Below are positions 27,735 to 36,179 of a DNA stretch of 64,000 nucleotides, piece after piece. The first letter of the stretch is position 1. The number at the start of each line of letters is the position of its first letter. The position numbers and the translations under genes are program-made. The stretch is from Pseudoalteromonas rubra (GTDB lineage: Bacteria; Pseudomonadota; Gammaproteobacteria; Enterobacterales; Alteromonadaceae). Where the stretch lies: positions 62,001-126,000 of the forward strand of contig NZ_JXYA01000001.1 in the NCBI RefSeq assembly GCF_000967655.1. Direction: 5' to 3'. A model generated the notes under the pieces. It did not search any database. It saw only the letters and a list, made by a program, of their open reading frames with translations, and was not told where the DNA came from.

Positions 27735-28964
27735 ATGAGTAAGGTATCCTTGTCTAAGGACAAAATTCGCATTTTATTGTTGGAAGGCGTACACCAGAGC
27801 GCCGTTGAAACGCTCAAACGCAACGGTTATAGCAATATCGAGTACGTGAAGACATCGCTACCTGAAAATGAATTGATTGAGCGGATCAAAAATGTCCACT
27901 TTGTGGGGATCCGCTCGCGCACACACCTGAGTGAAACCGTTCTGGAAGCCGCAGATAAGCTGGTTGCAATTGGCTGCTTTTGTATTGGCACCAATCAGGT
28001 TGACTTGAATGCGGCCAAGCAGCGTGGTATTGCCGTCTTTAACGCGCCGTTTTCAAATACGCGTTCGGTGGCTGAGCTAGTGCTGGGTGAGATCCTGCTG
28101 CTTCTACGGGGCATTCCAAAGCGTAACGCGATGGCGCACCGTGGCGAGTGGTTTAAATCCGCGATTGGCTCTTTTGAGGCACGTGGTAAAACACTGGGGA
28201 TCATTGGCTATGGCCACATCGGCACTCAGCTGGGGATCATGGCCGAAAACATTGGCATGAAGGTCGAGTTTTACGACATTGAAGACAAGCTGACATTGGG
28301 CAATGCGCAACAGGTGCAAAGCTTAACTCAGTTGTTGCAACGTGCTGATGTGGTGAGCTTACACGTGCCGGAAACATCGCAAACGAAAAACCTCATTGGC
28401 ATGGCGGAGCTGGAAGTAATGAAACAGGGTGCGATCCTGATCAATGCCTCACGCGGTACTGTGGTGGATATCGACGCCCTGGCTGAAGCGCTTAGCGCAG
28501 GTAAACTGTCTGGTGCTGCGATTGATGTATTCCCGGTCGAACCTAAGTCTAATGACGAAGAGTTTGTCTCACCACTGCGCCAGTTCGACAATGTGATCCT
28601 GACACCACATGTCGGCGGCTCCACGCAGGAAGCACAGGAAAACATTGGAATAGAAGTCGCGGGTAAACTGGCGAAGTACTCTGATAACGGCTCAACCGTC
28701 ACAGCGGTCAACTTCCCGGAAGTGTCGCTGCCTGAACTGTCAAACCGCAGCCGTCTGCTGCACGTGCATGAGAACCGCCCTGGTGTGCTGACACAAATTA
28801 ACCAGGCGTTTGCACAGCATGGCATCAACATCGCAGCGCAGTACCTGCAAACCGATGAAAGCATTGGTTATGTGGTGATTGATGTGGACAGCGACCATTC
28901 TGAAGTTGCATTAAAAGAGCTAAGTGCGGTTGAAGGCACGATCCGCGCCCGGATCCTGCACTAG
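27735..28964 (+). CDS. serA: SerA, D-3-phosphoglycerate dehydrogenase
   Basis: First enzyme of serine synthesis, oxidising 3-phosphoglycerate with NAD+. The 409 residues carry the Rossmann motif G-Y-G-H-I-G (158-163), the catalytic Arg240, Glu269 and His292 (same numbers as E. coli), and a C-terminal ACT domain (about 335-409) through which serine inhibits the enzyme. AGGAAT precedes the ATG. It ends in a strong terminator shared with mdh. Confidence 0.98.
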   Translation: MSKVSLSKDKIRILLLEGVHQSAVETLKRNGYSNIEYVKTSLPENELIERIKNVHFVGIRSRTHLSETVLEAADKLVAIGCFCIGTNQVDLNAAKQRGIAVFNAPFSNTRSVAELVLGEILLLLRGIPKRNAMAHRGEWFKSAIGSFEARGKTLGIIGYGHIGTQLGIMAENIGMKVEFYDIEDKLTLGNAQQVQSLTQLLQRADVVSLHVPETSQTKNLIGMAELEVMKQGAILINASRGTVVDIDALAEALSAGKLSGAAIDVFPVEPKSNDEEFVSPLRQFDNVILTPHVGGSTQEAQENIGIEVAGKLAKYSDNGSTVTAVNFPEVSLPELSNRSRLLHVHENRPGVLTQINQAFAQHGINIAAQYLQTDESIGYVVIDVDSDHSEVALKELSAVEGTIRARILH

Positions 28965-28983
28965 CGGCTTTGTAATCAGACAC

Positions 28984-29012
28984 AAAAAAGCCTGACTGAG
29001 TCAGGCTTTTTT
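28984..29012. terminator. Bidirectional terminator between serA and mdh
   Basis: AAAAAAGCCTGAC and GTCAGGCTTTTTT form a 13-bp stem with a 3-base loop. A/T runs on both sides make it work for the converging serA (+) and mdh (-). Confidence 0.95.
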
Positions 29013-29056
29013 CGTTTCACTTACCGGGCAAGAATATTGCTCAGTAAACTGGCAAG

Positions 29057-29989
29057 TTATGCCATGAAATCAACACCTTCTTTGATGTCTTTTTCAAGTG
29101 TTGCCAGCATGTCGTCTTTTGCTTGTTGCTCAAACGCGCTCAGCTCGCCGTAAGGCAGCAGCTCTTCTACGCCGTTTTTGCCAAGGCGTACAGGTTGTGC
29201 GAAGAAAGGCGCATCGCCCGTGTTGCCTTCAACATAAGCGTACTCAACCACGTTTTCACCTTGCAGGCCTTTAACCAGTGAGAAGCAGAAACGTGCCGCA
29301 GCCGCGCCCATAGACAGAGTTGCAGAGCCGCCACCCGCCTTAGCTTCAACTACTTCAGTACCGGCATTCTGGATACGCTTAGTCAGTGCAGCTACTTCTT
29401 CGTCAGAGAACTCAGCGCCCTCAACCTGAGAAAGCAGAGGCAGAATAGTAGTACCTGAGTGACCACCAATCACAGGCACTTTCACGTCGCTTACGTTCAG
29501 GCCTTTCAGCTCAGCGATGAAAGTCTCTGCACGGATAACATCCAGTGTAGTCACACCGAATACGCGAGCTGGATCGTAAGTACCTGCTTTTTTGAATACT
29601 TCAGCAACGATTGGCACAGTGCCGTTTACTGGGTTAGTGATCACACCAACCAGCGCTTTAGGACAGTTTTTAACAATGCCTTCAGCCAGAGTCTTGATGA
29701 TGCCCGCATTCACATTGAACAGGTCAGCACGGTCCATACCTGGCTTACGTGGCATACCCGCAGGGATCAATACGATGTCTGCATCAACCAGCGCTGCATC
29801 CAGGTCGTCTTTACCAAAACCAGCTACTTTTACCGCTGTTGGGATGTGAGACAGGTCAACCGCTACGCCAGGTACTACTGGCGCTACGTCGTATAGCGCA
29901 AGCTCAGAACCAGCAGGTAAACCGTTTTTAAGCAAAAGAGACAATGCTTGACCGATACCGCCAGCGGCACCTAATACAGCAACTTTCAT
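29057..29989 (-). CDS. mdh: Malate dehydrogenase
   Basis: NAD-dependent TCA-cycle enzyme interconverting malate and oxaloacetate. The 310-residue protein matches the E. coli-type enzyme (312): nucleotide loop G-A-A-G-G-I-G (7-13), substrate arginines Arg81, Arg87 and Arg153, Asp150 and catalytic His177 in G-G-H-S-G-T-T. The start has GGAGAATTCC just before the ATG. It is divergent from argR, an arrangement widespread in gammaproteobacteria. No ARG box could be picked out in the shared upstream region. Confidence 0.98.
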   Translation of the reverse strand: MKVAVLGAAGGIGQALSLLLKNGLPAGSELALYDVAPVVPGVAVDLSHIPTAVKVAGFGKDDLDAALVDADIVLIPAGMPRKPGMDRADLFNVNAGIIKTLAEGIVKNCPKALVGVITNPVNGTVPIVAEVFKKAGTYDPARVFGVTTLDVIRAETFIAELKGLNVSDVKVPVIGGHSGTTILPLLSQVEGAEFSDEEVAALTKRIQNAGTEVVEAKAGGGSATLSMGAAAARFCFSLVKGLQGENVVEYAYVEGNTGDAPFFAQPVRLGKNGVEELLPYGELSAFEQQAKDDMLATLEKDIKEGVDFMA

Positions 29990-30262
29990 TGGAATTCTCC
30001 ATAATTTGAAGGTGGAATTAAATGTGCTGTAAAGATAATGAAAAGCGCCGCCAAAAACAAATTTATACGCGCAATTTTCGTCTTTTTTTCGACTATAGTT
30101 GTAAAGTTCGCGGCAGATACTGCTACTAATGGTTTACGCTTGGTCCCGCGTTTCTAATCTGGAAAACCACCATCGCTTGAAGAATCTTCTCGTCCTGAAA
30201 TTTGGGTAACAGGCGCGTTTTGTGTAAAATCCTAACAATTGAGTCATAAAGAAGTATTGAGT

Positions 30263-30730
30263 ATGCAGCCGCAGGAAAAACAAGAAGCCCTAGTCAAAGC
30301 CTTTAAGGCCCTGTTAAAAGAAGAAAACTTTGGTTCTCAAGGTGAAATTGTCGATGCCCTTAAAGAGCAGGGGTTTGACAACATCAGCCAAAGTAAAGTC
30401 TCTCGTATGCTGAGTAAGTTCGGTGCCGTACGCACCCGCAATGCCAAACAGGAAATGGTATATTGTTTACCCGCGGAAATGGGCGTACCCACCGCAAAAA
30501 GCCCGCTGCGCCAGCTGGTGATCGACATAGTACATAACGAAATGATGATCATCATACGCACCAGCCCGGGAGCCGCACAACTGATTGCCCGCCTGCTGGA
30601 CTCGCTGGGATCTGCCGATGGCGTGCTAGGCACAATTGCAGGTGACGACACCATTTTTATCGCCCCCGCCAAAGTCTCTGAAATTGATGCCACCCTGGAT
30701 CGGGTTAAAACGCTTTTTGATAACGTCTGA
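30263..30730 (+). CDS. argR: ArgR, arginine repressor
   Basis: Hexameric arginine-dependent regulator of arginine synthesis and catabolism genes. The start at the ATG at 30263 gives 155 residues (E. coli 156); the TTG at 30239 would add residues that are not conserved. The winged-helix part has S-Q-S-K-V-S-R-M-L, and the C-terminal arginine-binding core has G-T-I-A-G-D-D-T-I. It is divergent from mdh. It ends 6 bases before the stop of the converging Dyp peroxidase gene, with no room for a terminator between them. Confidence 0.97.
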   Translation: MQPQEKQEALVKAFKALLKEENFGSQGEIVDALKEQGFDNISQSKVSRMLSKFGAVRTRNAKQEMVYCLPAEMGVPTAKSPLRQLVIDIVHNEMMIIIRTSPGAAQLIARLLDSLGSADGVLGTIAGDDTIFIAPAKVSEIDATLDRVKTLFDNV

Positions 30731-30736
30731 TCACGG

Positions 30737-31651
30737 TTAAGACTGCGCCATTTGCTGTAAAAACTGCAGCGATGGCGCAAAGAATGCCGCGCCCATATCA
30801 CCCTGAGAATAATCCAGCAGCGGATCGTAATCTCCATCCCCCGACAAGCCAAAGCGACTGTGTAACAGCTGCTCAAACGCATCCCCTTTCGCGGCGCAGC
30901 TAAGCCATAAACTGCCCTGCTCATAGACATCGCCATAGGGCATACTTTGATTCAGCAGCAGAGGTCTACCTTCACTGTCTTTAATCTCATTGAGTCGGGC
31001 ATGGTTGTACGGCGGCGCATCGTCAATCAACAGGTTATCAAGGCGGGTGCGTCCCATCAGCTGCTCCTGATCCGACAGCGGCAACGCCTGCCAGCGGGTC
31101 AGGTCAAACTGAGTACGCTGAACATGAATATAGCTGCCCTGATCGTCAAGCCCTCCCGGATTGCCCACTAAGGCAATCTGGCGTTTAAAGCGGCCATGGG
31201 GAATATCGGCACCATAAACAAACCCGTTAAAGTCCCGCCCGTCAAGAAAACGAAAAGCGCGCACCTGGGCTACCAGCTCGACGCCCCCGGATAACATGTG
31301 CAGCACACTCTGGGCAAACAGGTGATTGACGTCTTCTCTGTCTGAGCGGATCACATAGAGTAGGTCGAATGGCTGGCTATGACACAAATGCTCACTACTT
31401 TTGATCAGAGGAAAGCTCTTCAGCTGCGGCGGAATAAACTCGGGATAGATATGCGGCCAGTATTGGGCACCTATGGCGACAAAGCTGCTGAGCATGGCCT
31501 CAGAAAAACGGTCACTGAGTTCATCCTGCAACCTGCCCGCCTGGCTGAGCGCCGAGCGCACCGCCTCATCGTGACCATCCAGTACGTTAAAAAACAAGTG
31601 CAAACCGTGTAGATTTGCCTCGGCACATACCCCTGATTGTGCTTGCGCCAT
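30737..31651 (-). CDS. Dyp-type (YfeX-like) haem peroxidase, distal pocket altered
   Basis: A 304-residue cytoplasmic protein that aligns along its length with the YfeX branch of Dyp-type peroxidases. The proximal haem ligand is conserved as His217. The distal catalytic Asp of the G-F-V-D-G motif is replaced by Tyr146 (G-F-V-Y-G-A-D), and the distal Arg before S-x-P-Y-G is replaced by Asn234 (L-N-Q-S-M-P-Y-G). Both are needed in characterised family members, so peroxidase activity may be weak or different; haem binding is still likely. I chose the ATG at 31651 over the GTG three bases upstream because GGAAGG sits six bases before it. Confidence 0.85.
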   Translation of the reverse strand: MAQAQSGVCAEANLHGLHLFFNVLDGHDEAVRSALSQAGRLQDELSDRFSEAMLSSFVAIGAQYWPHIYPEFIPPQLKSFPLIKSSEHLCHSQPFDLLYVIRSDREDVNHLFAQSVLHMLSGGVELVAQVRAFRFLDGRDFNGFVYGADIPHGRFKRQIALVGNPGGLDDQGSYIHVQRTQFDLTRWQALPLSDQEQLMGRTRLDNLLIDDAPPYNHARLNEIKDSEGRPLLLNQSMPYGDVYEQGSLWLSCAAKGDAFEQLLHSRFGLSGDGDYDPLLDYSQGDMGAAFFAPSLQFLQQMAQS

Positions 31652-31697
31652 CACCCCTTCCTATCATTAAATCAACGCGTCATGCTAAACCCGAATG

Positions 31698-31751
31698 GTG
31701 CGGTTGAGCACGTTTCTTTTGGGCGTATCTATGCACGCCCGGCCACCGCAC
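31698..31751. repeat. Nested inverted repeats
   Basis: GTGCGGT (31698-31704) pairs with ACCGCAC (31745-31751). Inside, GGGCGT (31721-31726) pairs with ACGCCC (31735-31740). The element lies between the 3' end of fbpC and the 5' end of the Dyp gene, both minus strand. It may end the fbp transcript, but no T-run follows either stem. Confidence 0.4.
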
Positions 31752-31793
31752 TCATCTGAGTTGCTATTAGCTAATGTAACGAATTGTTATGCC

Positions 31794-32825
31794 TTAAGAA
31801 AAGAAGTTTATCGCATGAGGCTTAATTTTCAAACTCACCGGCCTGCTGAGATCCAGTGGTTTATCAGAGGGCATGGCCACTTCTAACATCTGACCTTCCA
31901 GCTCGATGGCATACAGATACTCGGTCCCGACAAAGCGATGTTGCGCTACTTCGATCTGCCCCTGTTCAGCATTAAACAGCTCAATGTGGCTGGGTCTGAG
32001 GTAAATCTGCCCGGCCTGGGCCGAGCTCTGGATATCAATCAGAGACTCCACGGAGCCAAACGCGGTTTCAACCTGAGCCCCATTGTGGCGCTGCGCAGCC
32101 ACGTAAGCACCTTGTCCCAAAAATTCTGCTACCTGACGACTATTTGGATGCTGGAACAGCTCTTTGGGTGTGCCTAACTGGGCAATTTGCCCCTGATGCA
32201 TGATGGCGAGCCTGTCGGCAAAGGCAAACGCTTCATCTTTGGAATGGCTGACAAAAATCGCCGATACCTGCTGATCTTTAATAATATCGCGAATATCTTT
32301 GATCAGCTGAAAGCGCACCTGCGCATCAATGTTAGAAAATGGTTCATCCAGCAATAACAAGTTAGGGTGATAGGCAAGCGCCCTGGCAATGGCCACGCGC
32401 TGCTGCTGACCACCAGACAGTTCGTGGGGAAAGCGCCCGGCATATTGCTCGAGATGAACCAGTTCCAGCATGTGCGCGACGCGATTTTGTTTTTCTGTTT
32501 TGCTGAGCTTACTCAAACCGAACGCGATATTCTGCGCAACGGTCAGGTGCGGAAACAGTGCATAGTCCTGAAACATCATACCAATGTTACGATGCTGAGG
32601 TGCTACAAAATGCCGCTCGCTGCTGACACTTTTGCCATTAATGCGGATCTCCCCCTGCTGGGGATGCAACAGGCCTGCGATTGCTTTCAGAGTTGTGGTT
32701 TTGCCACAGCCACTGGCACCGAGTAGGCAGACAATTTCGTTCTCAGCTACCGTCAAATCAAGCTGCTGGATCACCGGGTGACCATCATAATGATAGTTTA
32801 ACGATTGAATTTCTAAACTTGGCAT
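31794..32825 (-). CDS. fbpC: FbpC, Fe3+ ABC transporter ATPase
   Basis: ATP-binding subunit of a ferric iron importer. The 343-residue protein has Walker A G-A-S-G-C-G-K-T-T (36-44), signature L-S-G-G-Q (136-140), Walker B ending Asp160-Glu161 and the switch His194. A C-terminal extension (about 240-343) resembles the regulatory domain of FbpC/PotA-type ATPases. The start overlaps the fbpB stop (TAATG), so expression is coupled. Substrate assignment rests on the iron-type binding protein encoded first in the operon. Confidence 0.93.
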   Translation of the reverse strand: MPSLEIQSLNYHYDGHPVIQQLDLTVAENEIVCLLGASGCGKTTTLKAIAGLLHPQQGEIRINGKSVSSERHFVAPQHRNIGMMFQDYALFPHLTVAQNIAFGLSKLSKTEKQNRVAHMLELVHLEQYAGRFPHELSGGQQQRVAIARALAYHPNLLLLDEPFSNIDAQVRFQLIKDIRDIIKDQQVSAIFVSHSKDEAFAFADRLAIMHQGQIAQLGTPKELFQHPNSRQVAEFLGQGAYVAAQRHNGAQVETAFGSVESLIDIQSSAQAGQIYLRPSHIELFNAEQGQIEVAQHRFVGTEYLYAIELEGQMLEVAMPSDKPLDLSRPVSLKIKPHAINFFS

Positions 32826-34456
32826 TAGTTATGTTGTTCCATTGAGCGATTAACCCAGTATAAGGGGACAAGTCCTACCAGCACGATAAACAAAGCGGAT
32901 ATCGAGGCCAGCTCCAGTTGCTCATCGCTGACATACTGATAAACATGGGTGGCCAGGGTTTCAAAATTAAACGGGCGCAGTAACAGCGCTGCGGGCAGCT
33001 CTTTCATGCACTCAATAAAGACCAGCAGACCGGCTGTCAGCAAGCCTCGCTTAAGCAGCGGCATATGCACCTGAGTCAGCGTCTGAAAGCGCCCTTTCCC
33101 GAGTGACAGGCTGGCCATATCAATGCTTGGGCTGATCCGCACAAAGCTGGACTCAACTGCCCCATGCGCAATGGCATAAAAGCGCACCACGTAAGCAAAA
33201 ATCATGGCAAACAAAGTGCCACTGAGCAACAAACCTGGCTCAAAACCACTGCCATCCAGCCATTCATTGAGTTTGGTATCAAACAAGGTCAGTGGCAGCA
33301 ACACGGCAATCGCCAGCACAGTGCCCGGTAAGGCATAGCCGGTACTGGCAAAACGCCCCGGTAGATTAGTCAGCTTGCCCGGCTCAATGCGCTGATAGTA
33401 GACCACCAGTAAACTGACCAGCATCGCAATTACGCTGACATACAGGCTGATCTGTAAGCTTTGCAGTGCATAATTGAAAAACTCGGCATTCCAGGCTTGC
33501 TCGAAATAATGCCAGGCATAGTTGAGCAATATGCCAACGGGCACAAAAAACGCCACACTGAGGATCAGTATACAAAACCCCCAGGCCAGCCACCCCTGAT
33601 AACCGGTTAAATCATAAAGGTGGGTGTCATTCACCCCGGACTGGCGCTCGTGCACTACCTGGGTTTTGCGACTCATACGCTCAAGTAACAGTGCGACAAA
33701 TAAAAACAGCAGCATAATGCCTGAGATCTTGGCGGCGGCAGTCAGCGAGTAATAACCCAGCCAGGTATCATACACGGCCGTTGTCAGGGTGCTTACGGCA
33801 AAATAGTGTACGGTGGCGAAGTCGGCCATGGTTTCCATGCTGATCAGCGCCAGTGCCGCAACAATCGCGCCACGAGATAACGGCAGGCTCACTTTAAAGA
33901 AACTTTGCGCCGGGCTCATACCCATCAGCTGACTGGCCTGCACCAGTTTAAACGACTGCTCACGCAAAGCGGTTTTGAAGATCAAATACAGATAGGGATA
34001 CAGCACCAGGGCTATCATCACGATGGCGCCGGGCAAAGTACGCAGGTCAAAAAACCAGTAATCCTCCGGTCCCTGCCAGCCAAATTGCTGACGTAACCAG
34101 ATTTGGACCGGACCGGCATAATCTAATAAATCGGTATAGACATAGGCAATAATGTAAGCGGGCAGCGCCAGAGGCAGCATCAGCGCCCACTCAAACACCC
34201 GTTTGCCAGGAAAACGACAATAGGCCGTAAGCCATCCCAGCGGCAAGGCTATGAACGCACTGAGCACCACAACACCGGCGATCAGCACAATCGTATTACG
34301 GGTATAGTCCCACAATACACTCTGCCATAAATGGCTAAATACTTCCGACTCACCTTGCAGCGCTTCGAAAATCAGAAATGCCAGCGGGATTGACAGGCCA
34401 ATACCTATCAACCACGCCATGCACTGCCACGGGGACAGACTTTGTTTTAATTGCAT
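32825..34456 (-). CDS. fbpB: FbpB, Fe3+ ABC transporter permease
   Basis: Inner-membrane permease of 543 residues made of two fused transport domains of about 6 helices each, as is usual for FbpB/SfuB. The cytoplasmic EAA-type loops are visible near residues 190 (A-S-Q-L-M-G-M-S-P) and 450 (D-M-A-S-L-S-L-G-K). It starts immediately after the fbpA stop (TAAATG) and overlaps fbpC by one base, so the three genes are one tightly packed operon. Confidence 0.93.
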   Translation of the reverse strand: MQLKQSLSPWQCMAWLIGIGLSIPLAFLIFEALQGESEVFSHLWQSVLWDYTRNTIVLIAGVVVLSAFIALPLGWLTAYCRFPGKRVFEWALMLPLALPAYIIAYVYTDLLDYAGPVQIWLRQQFGWQGPEDYWFFDLRTLPGAIVMIALVLYPYLYLIFKTALREQSFKLVQASQLMGMSPAQSFFKVSLPLSRGAIVAALALISMETMADFATVHYFAVSTLTTAVYDTWLGYYSLTAAAKISGIMLLFLFVALLLERMSRKTQVVHERQSGVNDTHLYDLTGYQGWLAWGFCILILSVAFFVPVGILLNYAWHYFEQAWNAEFFNYALQSLQISLYVSVIAMLVSLLVVYYQRIEPGKLTNLPGRFASTGYALPGTVLAIAVLLPLTLFDTKLNEWLDGSGFEPGLLLSGTLFAMIFAYVVRFYAIAHGAVESSFVRISPSIDMASLSLGKGRFQTLTQVHMPLLKRGLLTAGLLVFIECMKELPAALLLRPFNFETLATHVYQYVSDEQLELASISALFIVLVGLVPLYWVNRSMEQHN

Positions 34457-35461
34457 TTACAGGTCAAATTTTACCTCATCGATGAGCTTAAGCGCCATCG
34501 GACGGTATTTACTGATCTCGGACAAAGGTAAACTGTCTTCCTTAAACGTGCCCCAGGATGCCACTAGTTTCGACAATTCGACGCCCGGCTTAACCGGATA
34601 TTCCATATTCATCGAGGCGTACATGTTCTGGGCTTTATTGTCGGTCATAAACTCGATCAGTTTCAAGGCATTTTCTTTGTTTTTCGAGTACTTGGTCATT
34701 ACCACACCCGAAACGTTAAGGTGCGAGCCACGGTCGCTCTGATTTGGGAAGTTAATGTAAACTGCATCAGCCCAGGCTTTTTGTTTGCTGTCTTCAAGCA
34801 TTTTGCCAAAGTAGTAGCTGTTACCCAGCGCCAGGTCACACAGTCCTTCTTTCACGGCTTTTACCTGTGCGCGGTCATTACCCTGAGGCTTACGTGCCAG
34901 ATTGGCTTTCACGCCTTGCAGCCAGGTCTTGGTTTCAGCTTCGCCGTGGTGGGCAATCATAGACGCCACCAGACCCAGGTTATAAGGGTGTTTACCCGAG
35001 CGTGTACAGATTTTACCTTTGTATTTAGGGCTAGCCAGCTCTTCATAGCTCAGGCTGGTTAGCTTGCCCGCTCTGCCTTTCGATGAATAAACGTTACGCA
35101 CGCGTTTGGTCAGTGCAACCCAGTGGCCATCCGGATCACGAAAGCTAGCCGGGATATTTTTATCCACCGTGTCGCTGTCAATCGGGTTGGTCAGTCCCAG
35201 CTCTTCTAACTGGATCATGGCGCTGAAGTTTGACGTCAGTACCAAATCGGCCCGGCCGTGTTTGCCTTCACGCTTTACCCGCTCAATCAGGCCTTTCTTG
35301 GCGAACACCACGTTAGTTTTAATGCCTGTTTGTTTGGTGAAATCATCCAGGATAGGCTGAATTAAAAAAGGTTGGCGATAGGAATAGATGTTCACCTCAT
35401 CCGCGGCGACAGCAGACAAGCTGGTTACAGCAGCAAGCAGAGTTGCAATTGCACTTTTCAT
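34457..35461 (-). CDS. fbpA: FbpA, periplasmic Fe3+-binding protein
   Basis: Solute-binding protein of a ferric iron ABC importer. With the start at 35461 (GGAG six bases upstream) it has 334 residues and a signal peptide ending S-A-V-A-A; the ATG-free extension to 35482 is not needed. The iron-coordinating tyrosine pair appears as N-S-Y-Y-F-G-K, as in FbpA-type proteins, and I-Y-S-Y-R-Q opens the mature protein. A Fur-like box lies just upstream, suggesting repression by iron. Confidence 0.95.
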   Translation of the reverse strand: MKSAIATLLAAVTSLSAVAADEVNIYSYRQPFLIQPILDDFTKQTGIKTNVVFAKKGLIERVKREGKHGRADLVLTSNFSAMIQLEELGLTNPIDSDTVDKNIPASFRDPDGHWVALTKRVRNVYSSKGRAGKLTSLSYEELASPKYKGKICTRSGKHPYNLGLVASMIAHHGEAETKTWLQGVKANLARKPQGNDRAQVKAVKEGLCDLALGNSYYFGKMLEDSKQKAWADAVYINFPNQSDRGSHLNVSGVVMTKYSKNKENALKLIEFMTDNKAQNMYASMNMEYPVKPGVELSKLVASWGTFKEDSLPLSEISKYRPMALKLIDEVKFDL

Positions 35462-35474
35462 ATAAGCTCCAAAT

Positions 35475-35493
35475 AATAACAATAACTATTCTC
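35475..35493 (-). promoter_or_regulatory. Fur-box-like operator of fbpABC
   Basis: Read on the minus strand the site is GAGAATAGTTATTGTTATT, agreeing at about 12 of 19 positions with the Fur consensus GATAATGATAATCATTATC. It sits 14 bases upstream of the fbpA ATG, where a bound repressor would block transcription or early elongation. Confidence 0.5.
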
Positions 35494-35581
35494 AGGCTAT
35501 GGTAACCCGGATCCCGACAAAATACAGCCGATAGTTCAACATATTGCAATTTTATTAAATAGCGACATACGGACATTTGAT

Positions 35582-35599
35582 TGTGAGAGATCTCTCACT
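35582..35599 (+). promoter_or_regulatory. UvrY/GacA binding site upstream of csrB
   Basis: TGTGAGAGATCTCTCACT contains a perfect 16-bp palindrome and nearly equals the UvrY site reported upstream of E. coli csrB (TGTGAGAGATCTCTTACA). It lies about 165 bases before the predicted csrB start, a distance similar to that in enterobacteria. It suggests control by a BarA/UvrY (GacS/GacA) two-component system. Confidence 0.8.
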
Positions 35600-35745
35600 A
35601 AGCTTGTCGCTATCTATGAAGATAACGCTGACTTTATCAGCAAAATATAAAAAGGTCTTTGTTAGATAACAAGTTTTTTTACAGGCAACTTTTTTAACCG
35701 AATTTCAAAGCGTTTTTTTGTGCTGTTATCTCACCCAGACTCTCA

Positions 35746-35751
35746 TATACT
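35746..35751 (+). promoter_or_regulatory. csrB -10 element
   Basis: TATACT, one mismatch from TATAAT, seven bases before the predicted 5' end at about 35758. The -35 region is poor (CTGTTA at 17-base spacing), as expected for a promoter that needs an activator. Confidence 0.55.
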
Positions 35752-35757
35752 TTAGTC

Positions 35758-36148
35758 ATCTCAAGGGGAGAGCACAAAGCAACAGGGAAACGGATTGAGT
35801 TGCTGGTCAGGGAGTTTGTGCGGTAGGACTGTCAGGAACTAGGATTAGGCTTCGGACAACAGGATATGCCGTTTAAGTAAGGACGTTGATGCACAGGCAG
35901 ATGGTGCACAGGAATACAGGGAAACAGGAACAAGTCAGGAAGACGACACAAAGGATGGTTAGCACGGACTAAGTCAGCAAATGGGAGCGCTGATTGCTTT
36001 AAGGACAGTACAGGATGTACATCTCGCAGAATGACAACGCAAGGCGAGACATGGACGAGCATGTAAGGAGTTGATCTCATCAACATAGCAGGACGCTATT
36101 TAGAAGATTCCGTCAAGCGCGGCCCGCAAGGGTCGCGCTCTTCTTATT
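35758..36148 (+). ncRNA. csrB: CsrB-type regulatory RNA
   Basis: A roughly 390-base RNA gene with no coding potential that holds 22 GGA motifs on the plus strand, many as A/C-GGA in loops between short stems, the hallmark of CsrB/CsrC/RsmY-type RNAs. Such RNAs sequester the translational regulator CsrA. E. coli CsrB is 369 bases with 22 GGA copies, so size and motif count match. A UvrY box lies upstream and an intrinsic terminator ends the gene. The 5' end is estimated from the -10 element. A minus-strand frame across it (35832-36086) is an antisense artefact. Its neighbours are fbpA (divergent) and tapT (convergent). Confidence 0.92.
36116..36148 (+). terminator. csrB terminator
   Basis: AGCGCGGCCC-GCAA-GGGTCGCGCT, a 10-bp stem (one G-U) with a GNRA-type tetraloop, followed by the pyrimidine-rich CTTCTTATT. 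Confidence 0.9.
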
Positions 36149-36179
36149 CCCATCCCTTTTAAATTTAGCGTTCAACTGC

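Noticed and set aside
35832..36086. 84-residue open frame on the minus strand
   Set aside because: It lies wholly inside the csrB RNA gene in antisense, has no ribosome-binding site and no resemblance to a protein family.
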